Shown piece by piece: positions 7,226 to 9,625 of a DNA stretch of 9,625 nucleotides. This DNA comes from CAZXTR01 sp964643615. Lineage in GTDB: Bacteria; Pseudomonadota; Alphaproteobacteria; CAAHEQ01; UBA3637. The stretch covers positions 1-9,625 of the forward strand of contig CAZXTR010000033.1 of the NCBI GenBank assembly GCA_964643615.1. Reading direction: 5' to 3'. Position numbers and translations under genes: made by a program. Position 1 is the first letter of the stretch. The number at the start of each line of letters is the position of its first letter. A model generated the notes under the pieces. It ran no database searches and was not told the DNA's origin. It saw only the letters and a program-made list of their open reading frames with translations.

Positions 7226-7819
7226 TTACCAAGTGACAGCATTCTTATCTGCAATTTTTTTAATTTTCTTTTCACCTTCCCAAATTGTTAACCCATTGGA
7301 AAGGTCAGTCATAGACAAAGAAAATCTATATTCAATGCGTTTATCACCATCAACAAAGAACTCTCTTTGGTTGATTTTTCCAGATAAGCTTAATTCGGGG
7401 GCTGCCAGTGAATTTTTTTTACGAACATTATCTTGATTAAATTCTTTTGATTTTCTGAGTTGTGCAGATTGCATAACCATAGGATCTTCATTAAATGTTG
7501 TCACCCGCGCTTTGCCGCTTTTCATAAGGACAATTCGAATTGATTTTGTTAATTCATCAACATCAATACGTTGCATAGTATCATTTTCAATTCTACTAAT
7601 AGCTAATATATAGGGTTGTCCATTTGGTTTGTTTAATGTTCCCATTTCCAACATGTCTTCAATCATAGCATTGGCCGCATCTTCAAAATCACGACCTTCT
7701 AATGCTGCAGCTCTTTCTGTTGTATCATTTTCTGTATCAATCAATTGAGTACGTGTTGTACATGCTGATAAAGACAACACTAATGCAATTACACAAGACA
7801 TTTTTAAAAATTTATTCAT
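7226..7819 (-). CDS. LpoB-family outer membrane lipoprotein (PBP activator-like)
   Basis: Predicted lipoprotein of 197 residues with lipobox L17-S18-A19-C20; threonine at +2 favours outer membrane sorting. Blocks typical of LpoB (COG3417) are visible. PYILAISRIENDTMQRID lies near 69-86, followed by helix ELTKSIRIVLMKSGKARV. ELSLSGKI is at 142-149, and the C-terminal strand block ending in LTIWEGEKKIKK is at 177-188. E. coli LpoB reaches through the peptidoglycan to activate PBP1B; whether this one does is inferred from family only. The linker after the lipid cysteine is short and acidic rather than Pro-rich as in E. coli, so its reach may differ. A longer frame starts with TTG at 7837, but AAAGGAAA (7827-7834) serves the ATG at 7819. 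It sits between the YcfL-type and CsgG-domain genes. Confidence 0.83.
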   Translation of the reverse strand: MNKFLKMSCVIALVLSLSACTTRTQLIDTENDTTERAAALEGRDFEDAANAMIEDMLEMGTLNKPNGQPYILAISRIENDTMQRIDVDELTKSIRIVLMKSGKARVTTFNEDPMVMQSAQLRKSKEFNQDNVRKKNSLAAPELSLSGKINQREFFVDGDKRIEYRFSLSMTDLSNGLTIWEGEKKIKKIADKNAVTW

Positions 7820-7826
7820 TGTTTCA

Positions 7827-7834
7827 TTTCCTTT
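7827..7834 (-). promoter_or_regulatory. Ribosome binding site of the LpoB-type gene, decides the start
   Basis: AAAGGAAA on the minus strand, about eight bases before the ATG at 7819. The in-frame TTG at 7837 lies upstream of it and has no site of its own. The signal peptide also looks normal only from the ATG. Confidence 0.6.
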
Positions 7835-7840
7835 CAAATT

Positions 7841-8218
7841 TTAGTCAATTAAACCATCGTTTAATTTATCTGTAATATAGATTTTATACGAAGTGGCCCT
7901 TTTGCTTGGTGATGTCATTTTCCAAGTAAAATCTAAATTTTTAATCAATTTTGCTTGTTTCCAGCGTGTTAATGTTGATGAAATTTCCACACCACGTTGA
8001 TCATACCATTTTGTTTTGTAATAAACCGTTTGTGTTGATGGTGATTGACCTTGTACCTGAACAAAAATCTCACCATCATGATCTTGGATTTCATGTGTTT
8101 TGCTTAAATACGTCAATTCAACATCTGGATTGACAGAAAATACAGATCGATCATACTCTATCGGGCCAACACATCCAGCTAAACAAAGTAATGAAATTCC
8201 TAAAAGTGTTTTTTTCAT
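7841..8218 (-). CDS. YcfL/DUF1425-type lipoprotein
   Basis: Predicted lipoprotein of 125 residues with a short signal peptide (MKKTLLGISLLCLAGC) and lipobox L13-A14-G15-C16. The mature part looks like a small beta-sandwich. The DUF1425 signature is visible as YYKTKWYDQRGVEI followed by a tryptophan in TRWKQAKLIKNLDFTWKMTSPSKRATSYKI, with the usual 'aromatic-Pro-x2-A' ending. In E. coli, ycfL lies directly upstream of lpoB; the same order here supports both calls. Its biochemical role is unknown in any organism I can cite. The longest frame begins with an ATG at 8242, inside the preceding gene. However, AAGGAG at 8224-8229 serves the ATG at 8218, and only that start gives a standard signal peptide. 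The gap to the preceding stop is 13 bases. Confidence 0.82.
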   Translation of the reverse strand: MKKTLLGISLLCLAGCVGPIEYDRSVFSVNPDVELTYLSKTHEIQDHDGEIFVQVQGQSPSTQTVYYKTKWYDQRGVEISSTLTRWKQAKLIKNLDFTWKMTSPSKRATSYKIYITDKLNDGLID

Positions 8219-8220
8219 TA

Positions 8221-8231
8221 TTTCTCCTTTC
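8221..8231 (-). promoter_or_regulatory. Ribosome binding site of the YcfL-type gene, decides the start
   Basis: GAAAGGAGAAA on the minus strand fills the gap right after the preceding stop codon (8232-8234). It places AAGGAG five bases before the ATG at 8218. The earlier in-frame ATG at 8242 lies upstream of this site. Confidence 0.65.
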
Positions 8232-9625
8232 TTATAAATCAATCACTTTAATTGTTGGAATTGTACCAGCAGAAAGAACGCGCACGTAAATCAATGAATT
8301 ACCTTCTTTTGGAACAGATACTTTTAATTCTTGAGGACCAATATTAAAAGTTAAACTATCCCCAGATTTTTGAATTTTTGCCAATTGTACATTTTTAGGT
8401 AAGCTATACCAACTTCTTGTATCAGCACCTGCTGTAAATATGGAATATGCAGCAACAGTAAAACTTGCTATTTCACCAAATAGTGCAGCATCTGTGTTTT
8501 TTGCGCTTTCTTTTAGTGCAACCTGAGCAACTGTTTGCCACGTAATTTTTGTAACTTCTTTTGTAATAATTGAGGGTAGTTTTTTATAAAATTCTGATAT
8601 AAAAACGCTATCCATATCAGCTAACAATTTTGTTTTAACTTGTTTTTTACCGTTTGATATAAAGATATTTTCATAAGCGGCTTCTCTTTCGCTTGGATAT
8701 GGTAAAGCTAAAGAAACTGTTTTTACATCTTGTGTGACTAAAAATACAGGTATATCTAGTCTAAATTCTTTAAAATTACTAATTAAACCATTTTCAAAGA
8801 TTATCCACGCAGTTGGTTTCCCAACATTTTTATTACCACTTGCTAATTTATTTGCTAATTCTAGATCATCTTTTACATATGAATTTCCATCTGTCATTCC
8901 AGAAACACGTTTTAGATAATTGGATGCTGTTTCATAATCACTGTTCTTGGTTCCATTTGTCATAAAATACAAAGCACTCAAATACGTCACATAAGGATTG
9001 ACAAAATCTTTATAGCCTTTCCATTTAGCAAGATCTTTATATTGGCTTAAAGCATCAGAAGTATTTTTATCATTTGCTTCTTTAACTTCTTTTTCTTCAA
9101 TTTTTGCAGCATTTTCTTCAGCTTCTTTCTTTTGCTTTTCTATTTCTTTGCTAAATTCTTTTACTGCATTTTGTTGAACATTATATGCACGGTTTACTTG
9201 AATTTTTGCTTCATCTTTATCTTTTAATGTTAAAGCATTCAGTATCGCATACGAATGAAGATAAATACTATCCATAATCATGGGATTATAATCAACTATG
9301 CTAGCATTAACAATCACTTCCGCAGTTCCTCTTGCAATTCCACTAGAATTTAATTTTTCTTGGATGGTTTCAGAGTCTGTTGTAAGTAAAGCATTTGACA
9401 TTTCTGGTTTTTGGGCCATAAATAAGGCTGTCCCCGCATTTAATTTTTCATCAATGTCAAAATCATTTACATTAACTTCTTCAACTTTTTTATTGCAAAG
9501 ATTACTTTCTCCTAAAGCAATATCTGCAGCTTCACAATAATTAGCTTTTTGGTAGGATTGAGTAAAAGATTCAAATTTTTGTTTCTGAGTTAATCCACAA
9601 CCAGATAGTAAAGCTATCATTGAAA
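8232..9625 (-). CDS. COG3014-type lipoprotein, 5' end outside the window
   Basis: At least 462 residues. The visible frame begins at an ATG (9620) only seven residues before the lipobox L5-S6-G7-C8. That is too short and lacks basic residues for a signal peptide, and the frame continues to the window edge, so the true start is beyond it. Family features, counted from that ATG: KLNAGTALFMAQ (59-70); a tetratricopeptide-like helical part (DSIYLHSYAILNAL, EAKIQVNRAYNVQQNAVKEF, about 117-156); a Lys/Glu coiled-coil segment (about 156-188); VNPYVTYLSALYFM (207-220); TAWIIFENGLISNFKEFRLD (270-289); VSLALPYP (302-309); and GADTRSWYSLPKNVQLAKI (398-416). These match the uncharacterised COG3014 lipoproteins, whose function is unknown. 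It is the first visible gene of the operon, 13 bases ahead of the YcfL-type gene. Its promoter lies outside the window unless further genes precede it. Confidence 0.85.
   Translation of the reverse strand, partial: SMIALLSGCGLTQKQKFESFTQSYQKANYCEAADIALGESNLCNKKVEEVNVNDFDIDEKLNAGTALFMAQKPEMSNALLTTDSETIQEKLNSSGIARGTAEVIVNASIVDYNPMIMDSIYLHSYAILNALTLKDKDEAKIQVNRAYNVQQNAVKEFSKEIEKQKKEAEENAAKIEEKEVKEANDKNTSDALSQYKDLAKWKGYKDFVNPYVTYLSALYFMTNGTKNSDYETASNYLKRVSGMTDGNSYVKDDLELANKLASGNKNVGKPTAWIIFENGLISNFKEFRLDIPVFLVTQDVKTVSLALPYPSEREAAYENIFISNGKKQVKTKLLADMDSVFISEFYKKLPSIITKEVTKITWQTVAQVALKESAKNTDAALFGEIASFTVAAYSIFTAGADTRSWYSLPKNVQLAKIQKSGDSLTFNIGPQELKVSVPKEGNSLIYVRVLSAGTIPTIKVIDL

Noticed and set aside
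7951..8133. Plus-strand open frames of about 60-80 codons inside the operon genes (also near 8734-8919 and 9298-9540)
   Set aside because: They oppose well-supported lipoprotein genes, lack ribosome binding sites and show no recognisable domains.

Overview
The window is AT-rich (about one third G+C by eye) and comes from a Gram-negative bacterium. It encodes four lipoproteins with lipobox signal peptides and one exported protein with a cleavable signal peptide. The RNase R has the 'VTIDGADAKDFDDAVF' and 'FTSPIRRYAD' blocks typical of alphaproteobacterial versions. Together with the low G+C, this suggests a low-GC, host-associated or gut alphaproteobacterium. That placement is inference; no rRNA or other marker is present.

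Layout. (1) 100-924 (+): a HAD-superfamily phosphatase of the phosphoserine-phosphatase-like type. (2) 1086-3509 (-): a two-gene unit, a tiny lipoprotein followed by RNase R (rnr), convergent with the phosphatase. (3) 3510-3705: a divergent control region with a good sigma70-type promoter to the right and a weaker one to the left. (4) 3706-5532 (+): a 608-residue protein I do not recognise. It is lysine- and tyrosine-rich, has MORN_2/YwqK-like 'NGxL' stretches, and carries a module that appears three times. (5) 5533-6048: about 500 bases with no convincing gene, only short protein-like frames that may be gene debris. (6) 6049-9625 (-): a tight four-gene envelope operon ending in a strong intrinsic terminator.

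The operon reads, in transcription order: a COG3014-type lipoprotein (5' end outside the window), a YcfL/DUF1425-type lipoprotein, an LpoB-type lipoprotein (family of the E. coli PBP1B activator), and a CsgG-domain periplasmic protein with an N-terminal part resembling FlgT. The intergenic gaps are 13, 21 and 15 bases, each holding a Shine-Dalgarno sequence, so the four products are probably made together and work at the outer membrane/periplasm. Their joint function is not established by the sequence.

The best candidates for something new are the three-copy module in the 608-residue protein and the operon that pairs an LpoB-type lipoprotein with a CsgG-domain protein. Start codons for RNase R, the 608-residue protein, the LpoB-type protein and the YcfL-type protein were moved inward from the longest open frame because the ribosome binding sites fit only the internal ATGs.
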